From: Epiperipatus broadwayi
Lineage: Eukaryota; Onychophora; Udeonychophora; Euonychophora; Peripatidae
Direction of reading: 5' to 3'
Assembly: GCA_028023455.1 (NCBI GenBank)
Contig: JAQFVV010013070.1
Location: 207,001-271,000, forward strand
Length of the DNA: 64,000 nt
The position numbers were made by a program, and so were the translations under genes. Every line of letters begins with the position of its first letter. Positions within the stretch are counted from its first letter, which is position 1. Below, piece after piece: positions 38,831 to 55,159 of this stretch. Under the pieces are notes generated by a model. That model had not been told where the DNA came from and did not search any database. It saw nothing but the letters and a program-made list of their open reading frames with translations.

Positions 38831-41800
38831 ATTAAATTTATTAATTTCTTTATTGATCATCATCATCAAAAAGGCTGGCAACTTAAAACCCTTTTGTTAT
38901 TCGCACTTTTAAGTGCATGAATTTTAATTTTTTTAATATGTTAAACCAAATATTGATTAAAGAAGGGAGAACAATGCACACTTCATTAGTTATAATTTAA
39001 TGTATGATAAATGACTTTATCTTACATGGGTCATTATTTTAGTATATCATTACGTATTTTTTAAACCATTTAAGGCTTTATTTTAATATTTAAATGCAGT
39101 GATTTTATATTCTTATGATAGCATTGTTGGATTATGTCAAATTATTAATAAGCCACATAAGGCTTTGATCTGATTCACTGTGTCTCATTCCAGGGAGTCA
39201 CGATTGTCTTCATTCGTCATTCTTCTCCAAATATATATTTATATACTGCTTTGAGTCACTCATATCTCATGCTGAGGATTCAGATCATCCCATCTTTTAG
39301 TATTCTTGTACATAATAGAAGTCTAAGTCTACTTTTGGAACATGCAGTTTAATGTAGTTGAAGCTCTGTATGGCTTTGCCATGATCTGGACACATAGCAA
39401 CTTCCTACTGACATTTCCTTTGGTACTCTCAGCATGAAGCTGGCATATCACCTTAATAATCAGAGAATAACCTTTTCTTGACCTAAGCTGCCATTTTCTC
39501 TCTTTCGCTGACATAATGCTAGCAATGCAATTTCCTATGTTTCATTTTGTAGCCTGTTTGACAAAATAAATCGTAATAATATGTGATAATGAAATGTTTT
39601 TTTTTTCTTTATAATTTTTCATTGGAGTTTAGATCCAACCTCTCATGAAGCTGCTCTCCCCTTTATTGAAATAAGCCATTCCCGTATTTATAGTGTTTAT
39701 CTAGATTCTATCGTTAAATGTCAAAAATGTAAAATAAATACTGTTTTAGTCTACTTACTGATCAAAATGTATCCTTATTTTAATTGTTGTAAATAAAGTC
39801 TATAAATGAAAATAAACTTATGTATTAAATGCTAAGAGTATCCTACTATAATCGTATAATCAGTGAAACTCTATGGTTAATTTTTGCATTTTTTTATTAA
39901 AATGTATAAGACACCCACCAAACCACTCACATAAATCTGTTTTGTAACATTAAATAAAATACTATTTTTAAATATATGTTTATAATGAAAATAAAGTTTT
40001 AAAGGCGTGATGTTCATTATATATATATATAAAACTCATCTTGAATTTGCCCAAATAAATATTTATATTTTAAACTTTAATCCAGTTGTTCAAATCTCCT
40101 TAACATATTTATTTTATGTGTTTTTTTTACTTATATCTCAGATTCACTCAATCTCTCATCATCATCATCAGCTGAGTTCTCATGCAAAACGATGTAGCAC
40201 CAGGCTCGGAAATAATTAATTTATGTAGTATCACCATAGGTGTTGTCTGTAGTGTTATAGATTTAGGAAAGGGGCAACTAGGTTAGAATTCATGATTGCT
40301 TCTGACTTGTGTATCTCAGGCATGATTGGATTCGGGGTACTTTTGCTCAGATTCTAAATCTCATTGAATGGACATATATTTTCAACCGGTACAATATATA
40401 TATATATTCTACCTATGGCACGATAACTCTACCTCAGTAATACCAAATATTTACAGCTTCATGCATACACACACAGGGTGATTACAGCCTCGATGCAAAA
40501 CGACAAAGTTTTGGGCGATCACGAAACAAATCCATAAACTATATTAATTTCAAAAATTGTAGAATTTGCCTTTTAAACTTCAAATTATTGATACTGCTGT
40601 TAGTTTTATATCAGCAATATTTTTTTAGTATTATGTATTTCTCATAAAACGATCAACCTGTCACTGACAATATATGAATGTTTAGAATGTAATCTGTATA
40701 AGTACTAAGTTCTCATTTTTCTTGCTCAGTATTGGAATCTCATAGTGTTTTGAGAACACACAATTTAAAAAACAAATTACATGAATCTGACTTTAACATT
40801 ATTCAGGAGTGATGGAATATACCATACTTTGAACAATTGTGATAATTATTTTTGAAGCTAAGTCAAATTTCAATATCGTTTATAGATTATTATTTTTATT
40901 ATGCCTAGTGTTAATATTAACTGTATTGAACTAAATAATAAAAATACTATGATGGCCTTTTGTATTTTTCTTAAAAAAGAATTATATATTATTTGAACTA
41001 TGTCTAGTAAAATATTAAATTATTAATCATAAAGCAAATCATCATCCTGTTTGAGTAATATCAATAGAAAATTTGAAGTCTCATAGAATCAAAATAATAT
41101 TAAAATAATTTAATTAAGGACATTGTGGGAGATATGTAACATTATTTCATATTAATTAAATAGATTTTTTATAATATAGAATAATGAATTAAAATAGCAG
41201 ACTTGTTGGAAAATAATATTCTGACATACAAAAAAGGTGATACCAAAAAATATTTACTTTATTTTTAAGTTGTTATGTGATTTGTCTTTATATTTGGAAC
41301 AAAGTAATATAGTTTATAGGATTCTTCTCTCAAAATAGTTTTTATGCTTGAGATATCTAATACTTGTGATGTAAAAAGATAAATAATATTTAACTTGTGA
41401 AGTTTATGAAGTTATTTTTTTTATAAAGTGTAAAGTTGTGTTTGGATGATATATTTTTGCTACATTATGATTTTTTGTCCTGGCTGCACATTTTATTAAT
41501 TTGTAATTAAATGCTGGGATAATTTCATTATATAGTTTAGTTGTGAAATGTTATTAAAACAATTACAACTTCATTTATACTTTTTGAAATATGTTCATGT
41601 GTTGGTAAAAACATCCATATTAGTGTTGAACACAGTGTTATTTTTCTTTTTTTATCAGATGTTGATGACTTGATTAATGACAATAATAGCATGAGAATTT
41701 AAAATAATTATTTATAGTGTCATTAATACTGAATTTAAAGTAGTGTGTGAACCTATTAACTTGTTTTTTCAGTTGCAATATAACCTTTATTTTTTGCGAT

Positions 41801-43068
41801 AATTTATTCAATTCTTGACTTTTTCTTATAGGTAAGATAAATGAATAATTGTAAACATTAACCTTGTTTTCAATAAAAAAAATTTGAGATAAATATATCA
41901 AATTTCTTCTGATTGTTGCCTTTGGAATAATACCTTAAGTGGTTAGAGCTCAACTTAGTTTCAGTATTCTTGAAAATAAGTTTTATTAGATTGATCCATA
42001 TAACATTATTGTTACAGCCAGGCCTGAAACTACTGAAGAAAAGAAGTTGATAATACTACTGAAAATATAGGTTTATATATAAGATCAGTTGAATATATGA
42101 TGGACAAATATGAACAAATTTTGGAATTATTCTAAAAAAAACCTTTAATAAATAATATAGATAATGAGCATAGTCCACCATTTAATCATAAATAAAATGT
42201 AAAACATGACAAATCTTCAAAGGAAATCTTGTTAAAGTGCTAGATTTTAGAGCAGCTAAAGTTATTTAGGATGGTTATTATTTGGAGGGAAAGGAAATAT
42301 CCCAGTTTGTCAGAGTGAATAAAAGTATACTAAAAAATCTATTATTTGAGTATTTAAATCTTACTTTTAAACTTTCAAGCATATAACCATGTGAGTATAT
42401 TATGATTTTTATTAGTATTTATTAATTTTTAATATTAGTGAGTTTCGCAAAAAAAAAAAAAATCCTCAATTTGCATATGCATACAATCATTACATTTAAA
42501 GCTTCTGATCTTGAAATAGTTTCAACAGTTTAGTCACTGAGATACTGAAATTTTATAATATGTACTAATAATTTACTTTAATTTAAACTGTGGCTGGTTG
42601 AACATCTCTACTCAAGGAATTATAACTCTGTTTTCAATTGTCATCAGAAAATGTTTAGCATCTATTAATGTCATATTAAAAAAACAGTTATGTTAAGGTA
42701 GATTTTATTTCCATGCTACATAATGAAATGGTATATTCCTGACCAAATATATGTTTCACCAATTTTTCCTTAGAGCCCCATCTGTGCCAGATTTAAACCT
42801 TCTCGGAGTACATGTATATAAGCGTCAACCCAGTTAAATATGCATCATCACACACACACACCTATATGTATATATATATATATATATATGATTAATATCA
42901 TTGGTTTGCAGATATATTACAGTGTGCATATTTTATTTTAAAACTATATTTTGTATTATAGATTTTATTTGTTATTGAAAAGAGTCAATTTATTATTTTT
43001 ACCTTTCAAATCACGTGTATGTGGTCTACATATGACCATGATATATATATATATATATATATATATAT

Positions 43069-43106
<38 letters not shown>

Positions 43107-43128
43107 AGACGGAGGTCTGTATACGCTC

Positions 43129-43169
<41 letters not shown>

Positions 43170-43462
43170 ATGTTATTTAGAACTTGTTATGATTCTTAAA
43201 TTTAGTTTTAAATAAATTGTAAACAAAAATCATGCTTGGGTACCTATTTTAGCATAGCTGGCTGAGGCAATTTACATTTTTTCTAAGTAGTAATATTTTT
43301 CCAAAATATATGATTTTTGTAAACAAAGTTTACTGAACTGAAACTATTGGGAGGTCTGATTAATTAAAAAAATATCCTGTTAAAAATTAACAGAGAGATT
43401 TAAATGAATTAAGATATAAAATTTCAGAGGAGGTTAATTGATTTTCACACAGTAAATAACCT

Positions 43463-43827
43463 TTATCAAACAAGGCAAAACTCTCCATAGAGTAGTGCCA
43501 CACTGTGCCAACCAGAGTAATCAATGGATGACAGAAGACTTGTGCATAAAATCCCTATCCAATGCCTACTCATCCAATATCCCCAGACTAGTTTTTGGCT
43601 TGTGGTCTTTGTCAGTGAGGAGCCTTGGATCATGAGAGCACTGCATCTAGATCTTAGAATCAAATGCACCCCTCCAGCTGCCACACTGATGAAGGCCACA
43701 AACCAGAAAATAGTCTGGGAATATTAGATGTGTAGTCATTGGATAGGGACTTTATGCACAAGCCTTCTGGCATCCATTAATTACTCTGGTGGCACTACTG
43801 TATGGAGAGTTTTGCCTTGTTTGATAA
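43463..43827. mobile_element. Long-TIR MITE (~155-bp inverted arms)
   Basis: TTATCAAACAAGGCAAAACT...CTCCATA at 43463 runs to GTCAGTG at 43617 and is repeated inverted from 43683 to 43827, with about 85-90% identity by eye and one ~10-bp indel (GCCACACTGTGCCAACCAG against GCCACCAG). The arms enclose only ~65 bp. GC content is clearly above the surroundings. The overlapping frames on both strands are consequences of the symmetry, not genes. Confidence 0.9.
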
Positions 43828-46800
43828 CAACTATGTGCTGGTATAAGAGATGGTGATCATGTTAAGTAAATAATCTTATTGTAGCAAGGTGTTTTAATCC
43901 TTGAATCATATAAATAGGCCATATTTTTTGCTGTAAAAATATGTTAGATGTTAAAGACACATTGTTACTGGTTTTCATGCCAGTTTAATCTTTGAAATGC
44001 TGGAGTAAAATGACATTATATTTACCATTTTCCTGAGGTAAGATGGGGATCTTTAGTCCGGTTCTGCATGCCTATCAGCTGGTTATCATCATTGTAAAGC
44101 TGGGAAAGTTTCAGCAACAACCTGACACAAGTAAATCATAGTTTAAAAAATGTGACCTATATAGAGATACAGATTGCCACTACACCTGCCACCTGATGTG
44201 CTGAATCACAAGCTGCAACCAAGAATATCTGTAATATTCTTTCACAACACCACAGAGCTTTTAAATTTCTTCTTAACCTTTAAACTTTAATCCTAAAAGC
44301 CAGCTTAAATGTAGAAATAATGTTCAAACTTAACTCTTTAAAATTCATTGGAAGTGATCTAAATCTTGTATAACCTTGTGTAAAGTAAAATACAAAATAT
44401 GTCAACTTTCATTTTTCTAAATTATAATGACTGTCACTAGTTATTTCATAAAATTTCTGTATTACTGTGGTTATGCCTATATACCCAATCATTCTGCTTT
44501 AAATTTCTAAAATTTATTTATGCCATTGTGTGCCAAGAATTTTTAAACAGTAAGCACATTCAATTTTATTAAAATTTCAGTGACTATATAATTAATAGCT
44601 TCATTTTAAATATATATTTTAATAATGCCCTTTCAAAATCATGTTATATTGAATAATAACAGATCACTCTTTACTCATTGTTATTAACTGCTTAGTTTTA
44701 TACTATATAAATGCATAGTGTGGTTCACTTTTAAAGTTGTGAACCATGATTTTAAATATTTGCTTTGACAAAGTATTACACTAGCCTTGAAGATAGTGGT
44801 AAAGTATATTTATCAATGTCTTATCAATTGCTACTAAATGCAGATTTAATATTTTGAATGAAATTAAAATTTAGTTTTAGCTCTTTAGTTAGCATAATTA
44901 TGATGCTATTGAAGGACTGGGTTCTGTTGGATCTACAAATAGTAGATATCTATTTAGGCACAGTTAATTTAGATACACCCACAATGCACAATTATAATAT
45001 AAATGTATGTCTTTATGAAGTATGTATTTGAACATTTACATTTTGCTGCACCTTTTAAATGGGCTCACGGTGGCTGGCCATCCCATTCCTTAGTTCAGAT
45101 ATGGCTATCTTTGTTAGAACTGGAACACGAGTGTTCAGACCATACTTATAAAGCCTATCCAAGTTCCTGAACTTATTTGCTCATATGTTAACTGTAGCAA
45201 GTCATTGGGTTTGATGGCACTGTGCACTTTGATGCTGAAGTCCATGAAAAGTACTTATTTGCAAACTTAATTCTTAAAGTTTAGTCAGCATGTTAGTCTA
45301 TGTGTGAAAATCTACAGTAACTAGTGATTTCCTCTTATTAAATAACTGTTCAGCATTGGTCTGAAACCCAATTTTTGGTTACCAGGCTAAATCAGCATAA
45401 TCTTTGAGCTTATGTAAGGGCTCACATTTTAATGTATATAAATAGTAGTTATATGAACATTGTAATTAGAAATCTCATTTGGGCTGGTGTATTTCATTAT
45501 AAAATTATCAAACCATGATGTAGGAATAGGTTTGGCAGATTAAGTGATTATAGGCATGATTTATTAACAGCACACAAACCTATTTTAATGTGTTAGGAGA
45601 AGACCACTGTAATAATAATTTAGCATTGTCCACTATGTAATGCCTGCATGCAATGATCACATATACTTAACTAAATGTTCTTGTCATTTTCTTTTACTTG
45701 ATTTTATGTTATTGTTTTAATAAACCTGTTTAAAATATAAACTTGTTTTCATATCTTTCTTGCTCATAGTCCTATTTCAATCTAATTCATATTATTTAAT
45801 TCCAATTCATTATTAGTTGATATCTGTGAATATGCCTCATATTTAATTATTGATATTAACCTTAGTTAATTAAGTTAGCTTATTAACCCTGTTAGTGGTC
45901 TATTTAACTCTTTCAATTACATTGTTGGTCCTTCCATGAGTTTCATGTTTCTCCTGTTCGGAATGGGCTCATAGAAGAAACTGATACCAAGGGTCAACTC
46001 AGAAATGTCATTCATAAGGAGTTAAACCCTGGAGTACTGGTAAATGAGATGAAGCATGCTCAGATTTGGTATCTCACCTTCTCATTTTGGTCAGCTTTGA
46101 TGTATTTTTCCTGGACTATGGATTTTGTTATGTGAATGTACAAGTCTGACCATTACAATAATATCAGAATCATAATGTTAATAAAATAGGTATTCAGTCT
46201 TACATTGTTCAACAGAACGTTATTTGAGTGTATCAGCTTTCTACATTCAACCAGTAATTACAGGATGATGATGCAATTTAATCTCCATCAAATGCCAGTT
46301 TTTTTATATAGCGCTTATCAATGAGGATTTAGCTTTCATAGGTGTCAGCAATGCACATAGAAAAAATTGTCTTTCTTATGTATATTATTATTTTATTTTA
46401 CAATATAGTAGTATTGCGATTTCATTATATAATTTTTAATTTTTCTTTATGTCACTTTTTCACAAGTGTTAGCTTTTTTATATATTAAACCGTTAGTATT
46501 TGTATTATTATTATATTCAAAAAATAAAATATAAATCACTTCTATATCTTAACAGAATATATACTTTCAAATAAATTACAAGACGCTGTAAGATCTATAA
46601 TCTCAATAATCAACGCTATTGTATGAACACATCATTATTTTTCAAAGTTTATTCTGATACCTCTGATTCTAATTAACGTCAAACCATTATTTATACAAAA
46701 TAAAATACATTAAACATTAAAGCGGAGTCCATAAATTGAATAAACATTAACTTGCTTAAAAGTCAACCAGCTTTTAATATTACTTGGTACCCGGTTAATT

Positions 46801-47109
46801 TAATTGTAATCCCAGCAGTCTGTCTAAAAGTTATATTTTATTCAAATAAGAATAGGTATTGATTTATTAAGTTAATAAAAAACATTATTTTTTGCAATTC
46901 TATTAACAACTTATAATATATGGTTTTAATAAGAATTAAATTAACGATATTAAAGTTTAAATTTGAAAGAATTCTAAAATATATTTCTCACATATTATAA
47001 ATATTTTCAACGGATTTTAAAAAAAAAAAAAAATATATGCATAAACGTACGCACACATTCATGCATATGCATATATATACATTCATGCATATGCATATAT
47101 ATATATATA
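43828..47109. other. AT-rich spacer, nothing recognised
   Basis: Slightly richer patches at 44030-44230, 45050-45220 and 45930-46100 have no recognisable frame or repeat. A short CATGCATATGCATATATATA duplication lies just before the palindrome at 47060-47112. Confidence 0.5.
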
Positions 47110-47261
47110 TAATTCAAACAAATTTATTTAACACAGTTTTCAAAATTAAATAATATATTCTTTACCAGAAGTACTTTCAATTGTTTCATTGACAATCTTT
47201 ATCAACTGTTAATACAAGTGTACAGAAAATAAAAACTTGCATTGCCCATCATTCAATCCAT

Positions 47262-47585
47262 TCAAATTTTCCACAATTCTGTTGTTTTTATATTAGCTGA
47301 TTGTCTATTCATTAAACCACTTCTATTCCTAGATATCATCATTGCCTCCTTAATTTTATGTCTTTCATTACTTCTTTCAATTTGAATAATTTTTACATCT
47401 CTATTATTAAATTTAAATCCATAATTCCATGTTTTATTATGATCAAAAATAATTGATGGAGTATTCATATTTACTGAAGATATATTTTTTTTCTGTACAT
47501 GTTTATATAATGTCTTATGATCATTATATCGTTTTTGTAATGTACATTTTGATTCCCCTATATATTTTATTCCACAACCACATTC

Positions 47586-47591
<6 letters not shown>
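47262..47591 (-). CDS. GIY-YIG endonuclease domain, left palindrome arm
   Basis: The frame starts at MLECGCGIKYIGESKCTLQK, where IKYIGES is the YIG motif next to the Cys-rich turn. It continues with RYNDHKTLYKHVQK (Arg and His of the active region), FDHNKTWNYGFKFNN, and KIKEAMMISRNRSGLMN (with the conserved Glu). It ends with a proper stop near 47262. The segment upstream (SKFELSSVI) is cut off from this frame by a (TA)n expansion at 47592-47662, so this arm cannot be read through from its linker even though the catalytic part is intact. It is part of a PLE ORF; the RT portion is absent. Confidence 0.75.
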
Positions 47592-47636
<45 letters not shown>

Positions 47637-47662
47637 TATTATGTTATATATATATATATATA
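47592..47662. repeat. (TA)n expansion inside the left palindrome arm
   Basis: In the right arm the same place is only GTTATATATATGTTGG (48311-48326). In the left arm it has grown to ~70 bp of TA with an ATTATATTATG interruption, so the growth happened after, or escaped, arm homogenisation. Confidence 0.9.
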
Positions 47663-48002
47663 TATAACAGAACTTAATTCAAATTTAGAACTCTTGGTTT
47701 TAGAGTTATTTATCATATCATTTATATTATTTGAAGAAAAAAAAGAAATCCTACACAAACCACTATAACGTTTATTAATTAATTTAGCTTATTGATTAGA
47801 TATAAAAGGAATAGAAATCCATTTATCACTTTTTAATTTATTTAATATTTTCTTATTATTACTTCTATTTTGATTATATTTTGTAATTGTATTATAAATA
47901 ATATTCCTTCCATAATCAACATTCAACATATCAGTAATATATACATTAATATTTTCAATTTTATCACTAATAAATTTTCACAAATAATTATTTCTAAACA
48001 AA

Positions 48003-48625
48003 AATTTATTAGTGATAAAATTGAAAATATTAATGTATATATTACTGATATGTTGAATGTTGGTTATGGAAGGAATATTATTTATAATACAATTACAAAA
48101 TATAATCAAAATAGAAGTAATAATAAGAAAATATTAAATAATTTAAAAAGTGATAAATGGATTTCTATTCCTTTTATATCTAATTAACAAGCTAAATTAA
48201 TTAATAAACTTTATAGTGGTTTGTGTAGGATTTCTTTTTTTTCTTCAAATAATATAAATGATATGATAAATAACTCTAAAACCAAGAGTTCTAAATTTGA
48301 ATTAAGTTCTGTTATATATATGTTGGAATGTGGTTGTGGAATAAAATATATAGGGGAATCAAAATGTACATTACAAAAACAATATAATGATCATAAGACA
48401 TTATATAAACATGTACAGAAAGAAAATATATCTTCAGTAAATATGAATACTCCATCAATTATTTTTGATCATAATAAAGCATGTAATTATGGTTTTAAAT
48501 TTAATAATAGAGATGTAAAAATTATTCAAATTGAAAGATGTAATAAAAATGTAAAATTAAGGAGGCAATAATGATATCTAGGAATAGAGGTGGTTTAATG
48601 AATAGACAATCAGCTAATATAAAAA
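48003..48625 (+). pseudogene. Penelope-like linker and GIY-YIG domain, right palindrome arm
   Basis: The coding frame begins at the centre (KFISDKIENINVYITDMLNV), passes a TAA at 48185-48187, and continues with AKLINKLYSGLCRISFFSSN, SKFELSSVIYMLECGCGIK and YIGESKCTLQKQYNDHKTLY to ~48540. There a one-base change shifts the frame, so the final KEAMMISRNR block is read in another frame. The left arm has Arg where this arm has Gln after TLQK, a substitution in the normally conserved Arg region. This arm keeps the unexpanded linker junction, while the left arm keeps the intact C-terminus. Neither is complete. Confidence 0.75.
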
Positions 48626-48841
48626 CAACAGAATTGTGGGTAATTTGAATGGATTGAATGATGGGCAATGCAAGTTTTTATTTTCTGTACACTTGTATTA
48701 ACAGTTGATAAAGATTGTCAGTGAAACAATTGAAAGTACTTCTGGTAAAGAATATATTATTTAATTTTGAATACTGTGTTAAATAAATTTGTTTGAATTA
48801 TTATTATATGATTTAAAATACAGACATTTAATGTTTAATGG

Positions 48842-49017
<176 letters not shown>

Positions 49018-49019
49018 AC

Positions 49020-49912
49020 ATTTATAAGTTTATAAGAGATTTAGATAGGATAAATGCATATCTCCATAACATTTTATTGTATTTGCATATACATAAAAAA
49101 TATTTTGCAGATTAAATAGTATGATAAAAAATAACAAACCCCATAAATATGATTTTAATTATGCTGATTTTTCAAATGGTGTGATTGTTTTTGCAAATAA
49201 TGCTTCAAAGCTTCATGAAATATAACAAATTTGTTAGATGAAAATAAGAAAGTAGGACCAGTGATAATTGCTAAAATGACTAACGTAAAGTTTGAAGGAT
49301 TTTTATAAAAAAATAAATAAATAAATAGTGATATGCATAAATGAGAAGTATTTAGTTTCACTACAAATTCCTTTCTCAGTTTATTAATGGGAATGTAATC
49401 ATAAAGGTTGATACTAATCATAATATTATACTTGAATGAAATGCTATTACTAGAAATAATATGAAAAAAAAAGTGTTTATGAATTTGAAAGAAAAAAATT
49501 ATTAAATGTGTTTTACCACTTTTTACATGTGGATTTGATCCTTGCATAGTTAACAAAAAAGCAACACAGAGAATTTGTATCACCTAATAAAGTATAAGTA
49601 GATTTAGAATAAAAAAGGGATTAAAAATTAAATACAAAACTTAAAGAACAATTATGTGTTATTAACATTATTAAAAGAATTATAAAAGTGAAATAATTTT
49701 GTGTTGGACATAGTTTTAATGCATATAATAATAGATGGTCATTTGGAATCTTAAATTCCATTCCAAAAATGGTAAAAGACCTAAAATAGACAATATATAA
49801 GATGAATAAAATAAAAAAGTTTGTTGGTTGACATGAAAAAAATAAACTGTGGATTAAAAAAATGGATTAAATTTGGAGACATATTGATGTGCAGTAGATT
49901 AATCATGGTTGA
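49020..49912 (+). pseudogene. RTE-like LINE 3' portion with microsatellite tail
   Basis: Plus-strand pieces in shifting frames match the second half of an RTE-type polymerase. FNYADFSNGVIVFANNASKL (49151 on) is the FADD/YADD box, with the second Asp changed. TNLLDENKKVGPVI follows (typical ESKKVGLxIN block). KVFMNLKEK appears around 49465-49500. VGHSFNAYNNRWSFGILNSI (49705-49765) equals the WAGHxxRxxDNRW block. KKFVGW and the terminal IxHG block occur near 49815-49905. The similarity stops at ~49912, where (AT)n at 49918-49942 follows, fitting the short simple-repeat tail of RTE elements. Several stops and indels make it inactive. The upstream part is absent. Confidence 0.7.
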
Positions 49913-49917
49913 AAATG

Positions 49918-53439
<3,522 letters not shown>

Positions 53440-53486
<47 letters not shown>
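53440..53486. repeat. (TA)n at the left edge of the LTR element
   Basis: TA run ending ATATATTC immediately before the first shared base of the long repeats (AAACAG at 53487). Confidence 0.95.
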
Positions 53487-53488
<2 letters not shown>

Positions 53489-54214
53489 ACAGTAAGGTCT
53501 GCTTTGCAGATCTTCGTTTCACCTTTTCTCACCTACTTCCTACCCTCATACCTTAGTTTGAACCCCAATCTATCGTAGTGTGTCTGTAATACACTTATAT
53601 ACCGAAAATCCCGCCTAATTTTAAACCACGAGCACAATGCTCGTCTTATATATATAACTTATTCCCAAATAAAATAAAATATTATGAATTATGTATTTGT
53701 TCACATAATTTACATTTATTAAAAAGTAAGTTATATAAGTCGTAATTGCGCACACACTATGATATCCATTTTAAAACATATCAAAATTATAAATTGTTAG
53801 TTATTTTGTTTGGATCTATTTACAAATATATTACCGTCGTAATATATTTTGATTTAAAATAAAAGTCATTTAGTAAATATTAGTTTAGTAGATAGATTCA
53901 AATATTACAATTTAAAATAAAATAATTTTCGTTTTATTTGATAAAAATCATCCCAAATATTTCTGTTAAAATAAATGAGGGACAATAGTTTAATTATATA
54001 AGTTATCTAAAAACAGCAGCTGTCCACTTAAGTTTTCTTTAATTAGTAGCAGCAATTTTAATTAAATCTAGTTTGTAATTCGAATGTCGACGGGGAAGTT
54101 AACAAAAGAAATTAATTAATGTTGAATTCCTTTAGACATTCGGATAGATTTAATTACAGCAGATAAGTCCAATAATTTTGTACGCCCCAGGACAAATCTA
54201 TTGTTAAATTTTAC

Positions 54215-54248
54215 TATAAAAAGGATGTTTTTCTTTTGTTCTCCATTC
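54215..54248 (+). promoter_or_regulatory. LTR core promoter: TATA box and initiator
   Basis: TATAAAAAGG (54215-54224) is followed by CCATTCT, a YYANWYY initiator whose A is 54245, 30 nt after the first T. The same pair with the same spacing is in the right LTR (59705-59738). This places the U3/R border near 54245 by inference. Confidence 0.75.
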
Positions 54249-54383
54249 TAAGCATTTCTAAGCTATTCTAAGCTCTGAAAGGTCTAAGCTTTTAAAGAAT
54301 TCTGAGTTGTCTAAAAGTTTCTGAGTTGTTCTAAAATTCTAATAATTTGCTAACCTTGACATGTCCGAGTAGAGGCGTTTAAG

Positions 54384-54479
54384 ATGGCTATGTCCCATCG
54401 GAATAGCCAGCCGCTGCTCCATACCATCAAAATTTTATCACATGGATCCCGAAACTGCTGCTGCCGCTGCCAAATATGA
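54384..54479 (+). CDS. 31-residue leader ORF just after the LTR start site
   Basis: The first well-placed ATG downstream of the inferred start (AAGATGG, good context) opens a 31-residue frame starting MAMSHRNSQPLLHTIK and ending NCCCRCQI. The right LTR copy (59873-59968) keeps the frame with an Ile-to-Asn change. It is followed by CCAGAG/GTAACC (54547), a plausible splice donor. Function is unknown; it may be an upstream ORF or the first exon of a spliced product. Confidence 0.3.
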   Translation: MAMSHRNSQPLLHTIKILSHGSRNCCCRCQI

Positions 54480-55159
54480 ACATTCCAGATTTTGCTGCTG
54501 AATTATAAAACCTGCCAAACATCTACCTGCAAATGCTTCTCCAGAGGTAACCTAAATTAACCCAAGAGCTCTTGTGATCACTAACTAACATGCTATAGCT
54601 ATTTAACATTGTTTTCTTATATTTCACAACTTCATTATGTATTTCTTTCATGTATTTAAATATACTCAACATTTTGCTCTATCCTTGGGTTAATATTTTC
54701 TATTTATAAAGCTTTCTTTTATTTTATTATGATAATGTGTCAGAATCGTCTTTGACCGAGTGAACTATTCCCTCTATTGAAAATAAGACGCCGCTATTAA
54801 GGCATATTTTAAATTTATAATTTTCCAATTTTATTGTCTTGCAAATCACTCGTTCGAGGGCGATTCTTTTCTTTAATGTAACATAATCACATAGTTTAAA
54901 ATCTACATGTTATTGATTTTAATCTAATATAAGAGTATGTGCGAAGTCAATGATTAAATGTGTCCCCAAATGCATGATTGCGTATATAAATCTATACTTA
55001 CTTTTCAAACCCGCAAGCATGCATTTTCTTATTTTAATTACCGTGTTCTATTTTAATTATAAAGTTCATCATTGATGTCGAGAATGTGCGGACCCTTTTA
55101 AATGAATTTCAGGGAATTTGATTGGGCATTTCTCTTAATACAAGTAAAACCCATTTAGT

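Larger units (their letters stand above)
36568..43462. other. AT-rich spacer with scattered short repeats
   Basis: 37520-37614 holds two copies of ACATATATTAATGGAGCTT separated by (TA)n. 37847-37905 and 38705-38830 are listed separately. 38030-38290 and 39170-39530 are richer in GC but not identified. 40379-40408 ends CCGGTACA directly before (AT)n. 41937-41955 (TTAAGTGGTTAGAGC) is an isolated A-box-like string without a B-box. (TA)n lies at 43040-43104 and (GA)n at 43130-43167. No gene was recognised. Confidence 0.45.
47110..48805. repeat. Giant head-to-head palindrome of two Penelope-like 3' segments
   Basis: The left arm (47110-47979) and right arm (48003-48805) are reverse complements over their full length, separated by ~23 nt (TCACAAATAATTATTTC...). 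Identity looks above 95% apart from the (TA)n expansion in the left arm. Outer edges are AATTCAAACAAATTTATTTA on the left and its mirror on the right. Each arm has the end of a PLE coding region (upstream linker, GIY-YIG) plus ~150 bp of 3' non-coding sequence. The 5' ends meet in the middle, so transcription would diverge. Inverted partial copies are known for PLEs. Confidence 0.9.

Noticed and set aside
41937-41955. tRNA A-box-like TTAAGTGGTTAGAGC
   Set aside because: No B-box follows within tRNA distance.
43466-43727. Two overlapping frames on opposite strands
   Set aside because: Both are by-products of the inverted-repeat MITE.
49155-49583. 142-residue minus-strand frame
   Set aside because: Opposite strand of the RTE-like LINE, whose plus strand carries family motifs.
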